The notes below the pieces were generated by a model that saw only the letters and a program-made list of their open reading frames with translations, did no database searches and was not told the DNA's origin. DNA of 64,000 bases, taken from NCBI GenBank assembly GCA_031266135.1, contig JAISBP010000001.1, positions 49,020 to 113,019 on the forward strand. The letters run 5' to 3'. Numbering within the stretch: position 1 is the stretch's first letter; each line of letters opens with the position of its first letter. Below, one piece after another: positions 1 to 8,466 of this stretch. This stretch comes from Holosporales bacterium (lineage in GTDB: Bacteria; Pseudomonadota; Alphaproteobacteria; RUG11792). Both the position numbers and the translations under genes were made by a program.

Positions 1-2
1 AC

Positions 3-257
<255 letters not shown>

Positions 258-268
258 GGTTTGCCATA

Positions 269-2713
269 TCAGCTCGTGGTATTTTGATCCTTCAGTATCT
301 CTTGTGCCCTTAATATAACTTTCTCAGGGAAGCCGGCGAGGGCCGCCACATTGATCCCATATGATCTATCGGCGAATCCTTCCTCGATCCTATGGAGGAA
401 CACTATCCTATCATTCCAATCCTCGACTTTCACCGTCAAGAACCCGACGTTCCCGATGTATTCCTTGAGTTTCCCCAATTCATGATAATGAGTTGCAAAC
501 AGTGTTCGCGCTCTAATATTATTGGCCAACTCTTCGATGACGGCCCAGGCGATCGCGAGGCCATCGTACGTCGCGGTTCCTCGCCCTATTTCATCCAGAA
601 TGATCAGAGATTTCTCACCAGCCTGCCGCAGGATGGTGGCCGTCTCGAGCATCTCGACCATGAACGTCGATTTCCCTGTCGATATATCGTCCGAAGCTCC
701 GACCCTGCAGAAAATCCTATCGACGATGCCGATTTCAGCGTCCGTCGCCGGCACGAACGACCCTATCTGGGCCATTATCGTGATGATCGCATTCTGGCGG
801 AGGTACGTACTTTTTCCCCCCATATTGGGGCCCGTCAGTATGGATATCTCATGGCCATCCGTTAGATTGCAGTCATTCGGTACGAATTTCAGGCCATTAT
901 TACGGAGACTATTTTCGACGACCGGATGCCGACCATCCCTAATGATCAGCCGTTTATCGTTCGTGAAGGCCGGCCTAGAATATCCATTACCTATGGCGAG
1001 ATGCGCGAACGATGTGATGACATCTATAAAGGAGATATTATCGGATACCTGGCGTATAGTGTCCTTAACACACGATATTCTATGGGTTATATTCTCGAAT
1101 ACCTCCATCTCGCGTCGCTTTAAATTAGATTCTGCAGAATAAACCTTGGAGGCTATATCACCCAGTTCCCGCGTGGTATAGCGGATGCACGACCCCAGCG
1201 TCTGCCTATGAATAAAGGTATACGGAACCTTCGAGACATACGCCGGAGATATCTCTATGAAATATCCGATTACTCCATTATTCTTGATCTTCAGGGTCTG
1301 GATACCAGTCTCTTCTGCATATGCCTTCTGCATCTTCTGGATTATGTATTCGCCATTGTCCATCAGCTCCATATATTCATCTAGATCATGATCGTAGCCT
1401 TTTTTTATGAATCCACCATCCCGGGCCAGTACCGGCGGTTCATCAACGATGGCCGAATTTATGATGTCTAGAACGGGCATCAATTGATCGAATACTAGCC
1501 GCAATCCCTTTAGATACTCGAAGCTCGATATCATCTGCTCTAGGGCCATCGCTTTTTCGAGGGCAACGGCGATGCATTTCAGATCCCTGGGCCCTGCCCT
1601 TCCGATCAGTATCCTCGCTAAGGCTCTCTCTATATCGGGGAAATGTTTCAGGGTATGCCGAACCTCCCGCAATAGATCCTGCCGCGCCACAAAGAACTCA
1701 ACGAATCCCAGACGCTTCTCAATTTTCCCCATATTGACGAGGGGTTGCATGAGCCATCGTCCGAGGAGTCTGGCACCCTGTGACGTCATCGTCTCATCGA
1801 TTTCGGAGAGGAGGCTACCTCTTTTATTACCGCTTTGAGTAACCGTTATCTCGAGGCTCCTGCGAGTAAAGTGATCGAGATACATATAATCCGAGTGCCT
1901 GATAAGCTTAGGGACAGATAGGCCGGCCTTGAGGTTTTGGTATACCTCCGCCACATATTCAGCGATCTCAGAGGCGGCCTCCAATGCACATTCGGAAAAT
2001 TCTCCGAAGGCATCGATGAAACTGACGTTGAAGAACGCCGCCAATCTCTTACTCGACGATTGGTTCATGAACTTCGCACTAGGAATGGCGATGATGATAG
2101 ATTTATACGGATCTATACATTCGAGGAATTCCTTTTTGGATAAAAGATTGTCGGGGCAAAGTATTTCGGATGGCGATATCTTGGAGATCGCCGATAAAAT
2201 ATCGTTATAATTGATTTGTTCGACGTAGAAGCGCCCCGTCGAAACATCGGCGTAGGCAATCCCGAGGTCATCACCAGACCTATTCGATATCGCGAATAGG
2301 AAATTATTATTCTTTTCCTGCAGCATGGACTGTTCGACGATCGTGCCACTCGATACAATCCGCACGACCTTTCGATCGATCGGGCCCTTGCATCCCCGTA
2401 ATTTGGCCTCAGCTGGAGTCTCTGTCTGATCGCAAATCGCTACCCTATGCCCATTTTTGACGAGCTTCGTGAGATACATCTCGTGGGCATGCCATGGGAT
2501 ACCACACATAGGCGCTCCCTGACGCTGCGTCAAGACTAGACCAAGTTCTTTGGCCGCCTCAACCGCATCATCAAAGAAGAGCTCATAGAAATCCCCGAGC
2601 CTAAAAAGCAGGAAGCAATCGGGGTGCTCCTGCTTGATGGCCCCATATTGCTTCATCATCGGAGAATCTGGGACTGTCTTACTCACGGCCTTTTTCGTCG
2701 AAACTGCATCCAT
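269..2713 (-). CDS. mutS: DNA mismatch repair protein MutS
   Basis: MutS recognises mismatches and starts repair with MutL. The 814-residue product has the N-terminal mismatch-binding segment (LFRLGDFYELF, carrying the Phe-x-Glu mismatch wedge), connector, lever and clamp regions, and a C-terminal ABC ATPase with Walker A GPNMGGKST near residue 625 and Walker B LIILDEIGRGTATYDG near residue 705. It is slightly shorter than typical bacterial MutS (about 850), mainly at the C-terminal tail. The start is ATG without a clear Shine-Dalgarno sequence. A copy of its immediate upstream sequence recurs about 0.9 kb away, beyond the next gene. Confidence 0.97.
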   Translation of the reverse strand: MDAVSTKKAVSKTVPDSPMMKQYGAIKQEHPDCFLLFRLGDFYELFFDDAVEAAKELGLVLTQRQGAPMCGIPWHAHEMYLTKLVKNGHRVAICDQTETPAEAKLRGCKGPIDRKVVRIVSSGTIVEQSMLQEKNNNFLFAISNRSGDDLGIAYADVSTGRFYVEQINYNDILSAISKISPSEILCPDNLLSKKEFLECIDPYKSIIIAIPSAKFMNQSSSKRLAAFFNVSFIDAFGEFSECALEAASEIAEYVAEVYQNLKAGLSVPKLIRHSDYMYLDHFTRRSLEITVTQSGNKRGSLLSEIDETMTSQGARLLGRWLMQPLVNMGKIEKRLGFVEFFVARQDLLREVRHTLKHFPDIERALARILIGRAGPRDLKCIAVALEKAMALEQMISSFEYLKGLRLVFDQLMPVLDIINSAIVDEPPVLARDGGFIKKGYDHDLDEYMELMDNGEYIIQKMQKAYAEETGIQTLKIKNNGVIGYFIEISPAYVSKVPYTFIHRQTLGSCIRYTTRELGDIASKVYSAESNLKRREMEVFENITHRISCVKDTIRQVSDNISFIDVITSFAHLAIGNGYSRPAFTNDKRLIIRDGRHPVVENSLRNNGLKFVPNDCNLTDGHEISILTGPNMGGKSTYLRQNAIITIMAQIGSFVPATDAEIGIVDRIFCRVGASDDISTGKSTFMVEMLETATILRQAGEKSLIILDEIGRGTATYDGLAIAWAVIEELANNIRARTLFATHYHELGKLKEYIGNVGFLTVKVEDWNDRIVFLHRIEEGFADRSYGINVAALAGFPEKVILRAQEILKDQNTTS

Positions 2714-2718
2714 TCGTG

Positions 2719-2765
2719 ATATCGTAGAATATTACGGGATGCATCATGATAAGGGAAGCGAAATA
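2719..2765. repeat. direct repeat copy 1, mutS upstream segment
   Basis: This segment just before mutS recurs in the same orientation at 3638-3690. The best-matching stretch (ATATC-TAGAATATTACG-GATGCATCATGA) has about 31 of 34 bases identical. The two copies bracket the secreted-protein gene between them, as if that gene arrived with a duplication of the mutS flank. Confidence 0.7.
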
Positions 2766-2835
2766 ACCCTGCTGCCATTTGAGGAGAGTTAGGAGAAGAA
2801 TCTATAGCGCATTCCCTCTATTCTGCGAGCAGTGT

Positions 2836-3498
2836 TTATTGCGGAGGAGCGGCTTCTCCACCAGCTGCCGCCAATTCTGCTTCCACTTCCGTCTTCAATT
2901 GCGCTGCCACACTCGTCAGGGCAGCTTGCAGTTTATCCTTCAATTCTAAAAATTTATCGTTGAACTCGGTACTGATATACAAAGCCAGATTATCTGCCCC
3001 CCTTGTTAATTGTTGCGCTCCATCTGCATCATTTTTGAAATAATCTGTTGTAGAAACAGCGTCACCCATCTCAGCAAATCCTTGTGCAGCATCACGGATC
3101 TGATCGGTTACTATTTTATCTAACTTTATTCGCAAACCCTGCTTTACACCGTCAGCCATGTCGTCTGGCAGTATCCCTAGTTCTTTGTACCAGGAATCCT
3201 TCTTATGATTAGCTTCTGTGTTTCCTTGTCTTGCATCCAGGAGATCCATAAGAACCGTTTGCACAGGATTTGAATCTGAGACTTCTACGAGCTCTTTTCC
3301 CTCGCCGGTTTTTGCCTGGATTTCCATAAGCCCTACTCCCTTATCTGCTTGAGCATCGTAAGAGATTTGTCCGCTCCCACTTTTGAAATTCACAGTTTGA
3401 CCGTTGAGCTCCATTGTATCGCTTGCGTTCACTACACCTGGCATGGAAAGCGCCAGCAAGGCCAATCCCACCATTATCATCCGTTTTTGATTCAACAT
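2836..3498 (-). CDS. predicted secreted protein, unknown family
   Basis: I do not recognise a family. Starting at the ATG chosen here gives 220 residues beginning MLNQKRMIMVGLALLALSMP, a typical Sec signal peptide with likely cleavage after VVNA. An in-frame ATG 63 bases upstream would bury the signal, so I reject it. The mature part is hydrophilic, mostly helical in appearance, and ends in an alanine/glutamate-rich stretch (helix LKDKLQAALTSVAAQLKTEV) and PPQ. No catalytic motif is visible. The gene is monocistronic and bracketed by direct copies of the mutS upstream sequence. It belongs to the set of lone exported proteins in this window that may act at the host interface; that role is inference. 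Confidence 0.75.
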   Translation of the reverse strand: MLNQKRMIMVGLALLALSMPGVVNASDTMELNGQTVNFKSGSGQISYDAQADKGVGLMEIQAKTGEGKELVEVSDSNPVQTVLMDLLDARQGNTEANHKKDSWYKELGILPDDMADGVKQGLRIKLDKIVTDQIRDAAQGFAEMGDAVSTTDYFKNDADGAQQLTRGADNLALYISTEFNDKFLELKDKLQAALTSVAAQLKTEVEAELAAAGGEAAPPQ

Positions 3499-3637
3499 AC
3501 ATACACCATGAAAATATTTACTCTTACTATTAAGTATAAACATAATTGAATCGGATGTCAAAATTCTTGGATACCCTCCTCAACAACGAGAAGTTATCGT
3601 CAATTCTTGACAGCATATATTATTTTATCAAATTATA

Positions 3638-3690
3638 ATATCTTAGAATATTACGAGATGCATCATGAGAACGGAAGGAAAGTGAAAAAT
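3638..3690. repeat. direct repeat copy 2, mutS upstream segment
   Basis: Second copy of the segment just upstream of mutS, same orientation, slightly diverged and with small insertions near its right end. No mutS coding sequence accompanies it. Confidence 0.65.
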
Positions 3691-3808
3691 AACAACGTAG
3701 AACTTACAATACCTATAACGAATACCCACCTATTCATCATCTGCCTAGATCGGATCTATCAAGCGCACCCGCAATTCATTTTAGGCTATTTATCATGAAT
3801 TTGGTAGA

Positions 3809-4585
3809 TTATGACTTAAATGGTTTCCGACGGGGCAAGGAAACACCAGTAGTCTTACCGCTTTTGGGTAATCTAGCAGAGAGCGGCGGCTTTCCTCGTG
3901 ATTCTAAGCTGGAGACCTTAGGTTGTGAAGGACGAGGATCTGGAGCACCTCTTAGAACTTTCCCACCTCCAGCTGATGATTTAGGAGGCTTCTGTGCGGG
4001 GAGATGCGCACTAGGAGAGTCCGAAACTGCAACTGCCTGAGACGCATCAGGTTCTGGCGGCTCTGTCTCTGCTGGACTAGGCCAACAGGTTGGCCAGGGG
4101 TAGTAAGGCTTCGGGAAATCTGTACCATCTGCCGAACAGAAAATAGAGATTATCTGAAGCCATTCAGGTGTGCCTACTAATCCAACATGTAAGACTTTCC
4201 TCACTGGGCCAGGTGGACCGAAATACGGAACCCCGACACTCTGCAATGTAGTCCTCCCCAAATTAATTGGAACTAAGATCGAGGTTGAACCTGAGCCTAT
4301 TTGTACCGTTGCAGATTCGGGTTGACCAATGATCATTGTTGGATAGTTAAGACAATAAAAAACTGGCTCCTCAGGGATGGATGGATGTAAGAATACTGTC
4401 CGATCGTTGGATTGATACGCTACATCTGAGCCAATCTTCGTTATCCTATAATCTTGAACAGGGTTTCCTACTTCGATTCTAAACAATTGATACTCCGTTG
4501 CTTCGCCCCTAATTCCGCTCATGATCAACAACAGAGATACTTTAGCTAGCTTTTTCATCATTGATTTGCAGTGACAGGTTCTCAC
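3809..4585 (-). CDS. predicted secreted protein with proline-rich C-terminus, unknown family
   Basis: Unknown family, 258 residues from the GTG start; an alternative ATG at 4561 begins MMKKLAKVSLLLIMSGI, a cleaner signal peptide, so translation may start there. After the signal comes a region likely to be beta-rich (QLFRIEVGNPVQDYRI, then VQIGSGSTSILVPINLGRT), followed by a low-complexity tail of about 90 residues rich in Pro, Ser and basic residues, ending in PRRKPFKS. Neither start has a strong ribosome binding site. A short inverted repeat (ACAGGT-TCTC-ACCTGT) covers the GTG start. An exported, possibly surface-bound protein is the best guess. Confidence 0.7.
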   Translation of the reverse strand: MRTCHCKSMMKKLAKVSLLLIMSGIRGEATEYQLFRIEVGNPVQDYRITKIGSDVAYQSNDRTVFLHPSIPEEPVFYCLNYPTMIIGQPESATVQIGSGSTSILVPINLGRTTLQSVGVPYFGPPGPVRKVLHVGLVGTPEWLQIISIFCSADGTDFPKPYYPWPTCWPSPAETEPPEPDASQAVAVSDSPSAHLPAQKPPKSSAGGGKVLRGAPDPRPSQPKVSSLESRGKPPLSARLPKSGKTTGVSLPRRKPFKS

Positions 4586-4641
4586 CTGTGCAGCACTGTA
4601 TCACAAAATTTCAATAATGACAATCATATTAATAGATTTAT

Positions 4642-4731
4642 TTTATCTTTTTCCTGATCTTGACGCATTTGACGCATCTAGGATCCGCGTCCAGTATCTC
4701 GAATTCCAGATTCTGCTTTTGCCTGATGGAG
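4642..4731 (-). pseudogene. duplicated 3' end of corC
   Basis: About 75 bp are nearly identical to the last codons of the complete corC gene 1.1 kb away. On the minus strand it reads KQNLEFEILDADPRC, then VKCVKIRKKIK and a stop, against KIRKKIR in the intact gene. There is no start or upstream domain, so it is a gene fragment. With the intact corC end it forms a direct repeat around the island that holds a small secreted peptide and several repeat elements. Confidence 0.9.
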
Positions 4732-4812
4732 TTTTTTCTAATTTCTTATAGAAACTGAGGTTAATTAGGAATTAGAATGAAACTGATGGCAGTCATATAG
4801 GAGAAAGGACCC

Positions 4813-4968
4813 ATGAACAAAGCATTCAACATGTGTAAGTTTATCGCAGCAGTCTGGATGATTACGCTGATCGCAGGAGAGATGCAGGACGCGGCGGCAA
4901 ATAGCCAGCCAGACAGGATGATCACAGCGAAGCCAGAGAAAGAGAACACTGCCCAGCAGAAGGAATAG
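4813..4968 (+). CDS. small predicted secreted peptide (51 aa)
   Basis: A short reading frame with a strong ribosome binding site (AGGAGAAAGGA, 2-3 nt before ATG). The product begins MNKAFNMCKFIAAVWMITLI and looks like a Sec signal peptide with a short hydrophilic remainder (about 25 residues, KPEKENTAQQKE at the end). The hydrophobic segment includes one Cys upstream (position 8), so it is not a standard lipoprotein signal. It lies between the corC fragment and a palindromic repeat that starts 4 bp after its stop codon. It may be a real micro-protein or the 5' remnant of a larger secreted gene cut by the repeat. Confidence 0.5.
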   Translation: MNKAFNMCKFIAAVWMITLIAGEMQDAAANSQPDRMITAKPEKENTAQQKE

Positions 4969-4972
4969 ACAT

Positions 4973-5131
4973 TAGGCTTCTTTCGAAACCTTCAGAATCA
5001 GATCTTATGGAAGGAGACCCGGCACGCAGAACCGCAGTGTACTCGAGTGTACATCAAGGAGATGGAGGTATTCGAGTACTGGATTGACGCAGTAGAAGAC
5101 TGGTTGTGGAGAGTTAGGGAAGAAGTCTATT
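4973..5131 (+). repeat. palindromic repeat element, type 1 (copy A)
   Basis: Intergenic copy of the main repeat family. It starts GGCTTCTTTCGAAACC and ends GGGAAGAAGTCTA, so its ends are imperfect inverted repeats. Read in the family's coding frame it begins [19 protein letters not shown] but runs into a stop after a small deletion, unlike copies inside genes. Confidence 0.9.
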
Positions 5132-5135
5132 AGCT

Positions 5136-5157
5136 CACAGGCTAAGGCCTGTGAGTA
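5136..5157. terminator. perfect hairpin after repeat copy A
   Basis: CTCACAGGC-TAAG-GCCTGTGAG forms a 9-bp perfect stem. No T-run follows, so it is either a weak terminator for the small peptide transcript or an mRNA-stabilising hairpin. Confidence 0.4.
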
Positions 5158-5241
5158 GTTGTTTCCCAGGGCTAAATCCTAAAAGTATCACCTAAAGAAT
5201 AATTCATGTTTCAACGGAGTTATATTTCGATGTATAGGAAG

Positions 5242-5356
5242 AATATATACTCGTTCCACTTTTCAATCATATAAAATTAAGTGTAATGAATGCCTAAAAT
5301 CCAGCGTTATTAAAGCAAAAAATAATGCGTTTGGTAAGTAGAACGAGTATATTAAT
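5242..5356. repeat. MITE-like palindromic segment
   Basis: About 110 bp bounded by nearly perfect inverted arms of about 18 bp (left ATATACTCGTTCCACTT, right AAGTAGAACGAGTATAT). Inside is a second imperfect hairpin (CCAGCGTTATT against AATAATGCGTTTGG). No reading frame. It could be a non-autonomous element or a structured RNA. Confidence 0.55.
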
Positions 5357-5383
5357 AATTATTTCATTTTACAGAAAAATATT

Positions 5384-5527
5384 AGAGTTCTTTCCAAACT
5401 GCTACTCCATGATCTTTTGTACGTCCGAGCCACTGCTCAAATCCTCATGTGCATTCGAGTACACTTCGGTTCTGGGCTGCGTTCTTCATTCAAAATCCTA
5501 ATGGATTATTTGTTTGGAAAGAACTCT
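5384..5527 (-). repeat. palindromic repeat element, type 2 (copy B)
   Basis: Intergenic copy of the second repeat type. It matches the in-frame insert in addB (62057-62203) along its whole length. Its ends AGAGTTCTTTCC and GGAAAGAACTCT are inverted repeats. Confidence 0.85.
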
Positions 5528-5560
5528 ATTTTTTGTTTCACGGGAAATATTTCCTGAAAA

Positions 5561-5575
5561 TTAACGAATTCTTAA
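5561..5575. promoter_or_regulatory. CtrA-type box TTAA-N7-TTAA
   Basis: Sequence TTAACGAATTCTTAA. It lies in a block of about 68 bp that recurs, inverted, at 63364-63433, and is followed by conserved TATG-T and TATACA hexamers. No gene follows, so the promoter may be orphaned or drive an unseen small RNA. Confidence 0.5.
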
Positions 5576-5643
5576 TGTTTTTATGATATTTTCGTATACA
5601 CCGCCGCCGACCCCCACCCACCCGGGATACTACCATATTTCGC

Positions 5644-5658
5644 TTAATAAAACGTTAA
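5644..5658. promoter_or_regulatory. CtrA-type box TTAA-N7-TTAA
   Basis: Sequence TTAATAAAACGTTAA, 68 bp after the previous box, between the repeat island and the 3' end of corC. No start codon of a convincing gene follows. Confidence 0.4.
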
Positions 5659-5738
5659 TACACGCCATAAATTTAACGTAGATAATCTGTCATGGCTGAG
5701 ATCAGATGTACTCTAGGATTTAAGCCCTGGTTGTTTCC

Positions 5739-6599
5739 TCATCTGATCTTCTTTCTGATTTTGACGCATTTGACGCACCTAGGATCCGCGTCCAGTATCT
5801 CGAATTCCAGATTCTGCTTTTGGCTGACGACGAGCTCTCCCCGAACGGGGACCGTCCCCGTGATCCACGATATCATCCCACCGATCGTCTCGATAGAGTG
5901 ATCTTCCGGTATAATCTCAATCCCTCCATATTTCTGAATTTCTTCGAATGTGGATTTTGCGTCGACTATAACGGTTCCATCGGATACTTTCGTCACTTTC
6001 TTTCTCTGTTGTTTTACTTCTTCGTTATCACGTATATCCCCTATAACCTCCTCTATTAAATCACGGAAGGATACTAGTCCATCAACGCCTCCGTATTCAT
6101 CGATGACGATCGCCGTCTTCATTCCAGTTTCCTTCATTTTTAATAGGAGATCCAGGATACGCATGGCCGGTGGAACGAATAGCATGTCCTTCACGAAGAC
6201 GCTAATATTAAACGGTTTGTTCAGACAGAACCAATTGGCGACGTCCTTGAGGTATATCACACCCGCGACGTTGTCTATCGTCCCCTGATACACGATGATC
6301 GATGACTTTTGACTCTGCGCGAACAGGGACATCAGCTCCTCTATTTTCGCGGTATTCGAAATACTGATTATCTCGACCCTGGGTATCATGATGCTCTGTA
6401 CCTGGATATCCTTGAGGCTCAGGACATTTCCCAGCATCTCACGCTCATCCTGGGCTATCGACTGCGTCTCCGCGCAATCATCTTCTTCGATGAGTTCCTC
6501 GATTGCATCCCTTAAAGAAGGTTCTCGGAATCTCTGCTTTATCCCTACCGCTCCGCCGATGGTATTTATTAATGATCGTATACTCCAGTTAATTTTCAT
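5739..6599 (-). CDS. corC: CorC/HlyC family CBS-domain protein
   Basis: A 286-residue soluble protein with two CBS domains (MIPRVEIISI through DMLFVPPAMRILDLLLKMKETGMKTAIVIDEYGGVDGLVSFRDLIEEVIGDI region, about residues 65-200) and a C-terminal CorC_HlyC domain (SIETIGGMISWITGTVP, about 230-280). It lacks the membrane DUF21 part, like E. coli CorC. The role is accessory to divalent-cation handling or membrane protection. Its ATG overlaps the ybeY stop by 4 nt (ATGA), suggesting translational coupling in a miaB-ybeY-corC operon. Its last 75 bp are duplicated upstream of a repeat island. Confidence 0.92.
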   Translation of the reverse strand: MKINWSIRSLINTIGGAVGIKQRFREPSLRDAIEELIEEDDCAETQSIAQDEREMLGNVLSLKDIQVQSIMIPRVEIISISNTAKIEELMSLFAQSQKSSIIVYQGTIDNVAGVIYLKDVANWFCLNKPFNISVFVKDMLFVPPAMRILDLLLKMKETGMKTAIVIDEYGGVDGLVSFRDLIEEVIGDIRDNEEVKQQRKKVTKVSDGTVIVDAKSTFEEIQKYGGIEIIPEDHSIETIGGMISWITGTVPVRGELVVSQKQNLEFEILDADPRCVKCVKIRKKIR

Positions 6600-7129
6600 T
6601 TTTTCCTTATTTCTCCTATATCTTTACTTTCTTCCATATCAACGTAAGGATTTTTTACACCAAATGACTCTAAAACACAAACCTCAAGATTCTCCATGGC
6701 ATCTGCTTCGGCATTATGTGTGTGATCCATCCCGAGTAAGTGTAGAACACCGTGTACAAAAAGATGAGAGCATTTATCAAAGAAAGTTATATCACAAAAT
6801 GGAGGATGCGTCTCTGATCTAATCCTTTCATATGATAAGAAGATATCCCCAATACAAGATCCAGTCCCAAGAATCCCGGATATTTCATCTGCATTAAATA
6901 ATGGAAATGAAAGGACGTTCGTCGGAGAGTCTTTCCCCATATATTTTAGATTTAATTCTTGCATATACGCATCACTTATTAAGTGTAGCTCCACGTTGAA
7001 TACCTTCATTTCAGAATACTTCACCAATATTATATGTTTCAAAAGCTTGGGGATAATAGATTCCCACTGCCTATAACCAGGTGCCTTAAGCCACAAATCA
7101 TATGTCTCCATTATATTTACGGGCATCAC
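6596..7129 (-). CDS. ybeY: endoribonuclease YbeY
   Basis: YbeY is a metal-dependent RNase needed for 16S rRNA 3' maturation and ribosome quality control. The zinc-binding signature HGVLHLLGMDH is complete at about residues 125-135 (three His). The 177-residue length is a little above the family norm because of a longer C-terminal tail. The first possible start is GTG, immediately followed by ATG at 7126; a third ATG lies 15 bases further on. It overlaps miaB upstream and corC downstream by 4 nt each. The phoH gene often found between miaB and ybeY in alphaproteobacteria is missing. Confidence 0.95.
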   Translation of the reverse strand: MMPVNIMETYDLWLKAPGYRQWESIIPKLLKHIILVKYSEMKVFNVELHLISDAYMQELNLKYMGKDSPTNVLSFPLFNADEISGILGTGSCIGDIFLSYERIRSETHPPFCDITFFDKCSHLFVHGVLHLLGMDHTHNAEADAMENLEVCVLESFGVKNPYVDMEESKDIGEIRKK

Positions 7130-8451
7130 AGAACTCTGCCGAAGACGCAGTTTGTTCCGGCCGATTCTATGAGGACATCCCTAAATTCTCCGATTATATT
7201 AGTTGTACTTTCAACGACGACGGACTGCATATAGACATTCTTCCCGATGTATTGCCCATCTTTCTTACCGACTTTCTCGAATAGTACCTCCTGCGTCTTG
7301 TGCAATAAGCTTTCATTTCGCAGTATTTGATATTTCATCAGGGTATCCTGCAGTAATTTTAGCCTCTTTTCTTTTTCGAGATCTGGAATTTGATTAGGCA
7401 TTACATCGGCCGGTGTATTTTTACGACGGCTATACTTAAACGCATAAGAAATCGTGTACTGCATTTCATCGACGACCCTTAGAGTATCTTCAAAGTCCCT
7501 GAAAGTCTCCGTCGGGAACCCCACGATAAAGTCGGATGAAAATTGCATCGTTGGACATATATCGCAGAACATCTTTAGTTTATCGAGGTATTCAGATGAC
7601 GTATGCCCCCTATTCATGAGCCTCAAGATCCGGTCACTCCCAGATTGTATGGGGATATGTGTGAACGGGACGAGGAGTGGGATTTCGGCGTGGGCCTTCA
7701 TTAATGCCACAGATATATCCTTTGGGTGGGATGTGGTATACCTGATCCGCCTGATACCATCTATCTCCGCGATCGCCCTAATGAGCCGCTCCAATTTCCA
7801 CGGCGTATTGGGGACGTCGATGTTGATATACGGCGCCTCTCCCATATACGAATTCACGTTCTGCCCAATCAGTGTGATGGCCCGCGTCCCATTGGACACC
7901 AGGTATTTAACGTCGGCGATGATGTCCTTCACGGGCCTTGAATACTCGCGGCCCCTTGTATACGGAACCACACAATATGAACAGAAGTTATCACACCCCT
8001 CCTGGATGGTGACGAACTCGCTATACGTAACCCTCTCTCTATCTAATTTTCCACAGAATTTATCGTCCTTTATATAGTCAATATCAATTACCTGTTTAGT
8101 TTCTCCATTTAAAACTCGTTGAATATATGATGACAAAAGATGATATACGTGTGGTCCGAATACTACGTTAACATCCTTAGACATCTTGAAGATACTGTCC
8201 TTTTCGGCTTGTGCCACACAGCCGCCGATGGCAACGACCTTCGTCTTCGAGGTTTTCAGCATTCCGAGGCGTGAAAACACCTTCTTCGCCGCATTTTCGC
8301 GGATATTGCAGGTGTAGAAAATGAGGATATCAGCATCTCCTGGATCAAGGATTTCCTGAAATCCACTGCGTTCCATGAGATTAATTATCACCTTGGCGTC
8401 ATATACATTCATCTGACACCCATATGCTTCTAGATAGAACTTTTCATGCAT
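7126..8451 (-). CDS. miaB: tRNA-2-methylthio-N6-isopentenyladenosine synthase MiaB
   Basis: MiaB is a radical-SAM methylthiotransferase acting on i6A37 of tRNAs. The 441-residue protein has the N-terminal UPF0004 domain with its Fe-S cysteines (YGCQMNVYDA, FYTCNIRENA, GGCVAQAE), the radical-SAM motif CDNFCSYCVVPYTRGRE near residue 155, and a C-terminal TRAM domain. Length and motifs are normal. First gene of a tightly coupled operon with ybeY and corC; the lon-domain gene lies 15 bp upstream on the same strand and could be co-transcribed. Confidence 0.96.
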   Translation of the reverse strand: MHEKFYLEAYGCQMNVYDAKVIINLMERSGFQEILDPGDADILIFYTCNIRENAAKKVFSRLGMLKTSKTKVVAIGGCVAQAEKDSIFKMSKDVNVVFGPHVYHLLSSYIQRVLNGETKQVIDIDYIKDDKFCGKLDRERVTYSEFVTIQEGCDNFCSYCVVPYTRGREYSRPVKDIIADVKYLVSNGTRAITLIGQNVNSYMGEAPYINIDVPNTPWKLERLIRAIAEIDGIRRIRYTTSHPKDISVALMKAHAEIPLLVPFTHIPIQSGSDRILRLMNRGHTSSEYLDKLKMFCDICPTMQFSSDFIVGFPTETFRDFEDTLRVVDEMQYTISYAFKYSRRKNTPADVMPNQIPDLEKEKRLKLLQDTLMKYQILRNESLLHKTQEVLFEKVGKKDGQYIGKNVYMQSVVVESTTNIIGEFRDVLIESAGTNCVFGRVL

Positions 8452-8466
8452 GTCGTTGCAATACTT

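Noticed and set aside
392..1142. Long open frames on the plus strand opposite mutS
   Set aside because: Antisense shadows of a clearly coding gene; no signal peptide, motif or ribosome binding site.
3607..3798. 63-codon open frame after the mutS-flank duplicate
   Set aside because: It begins in duplicated non-coding sequence, has no ribosome binding site and no protein-like features.
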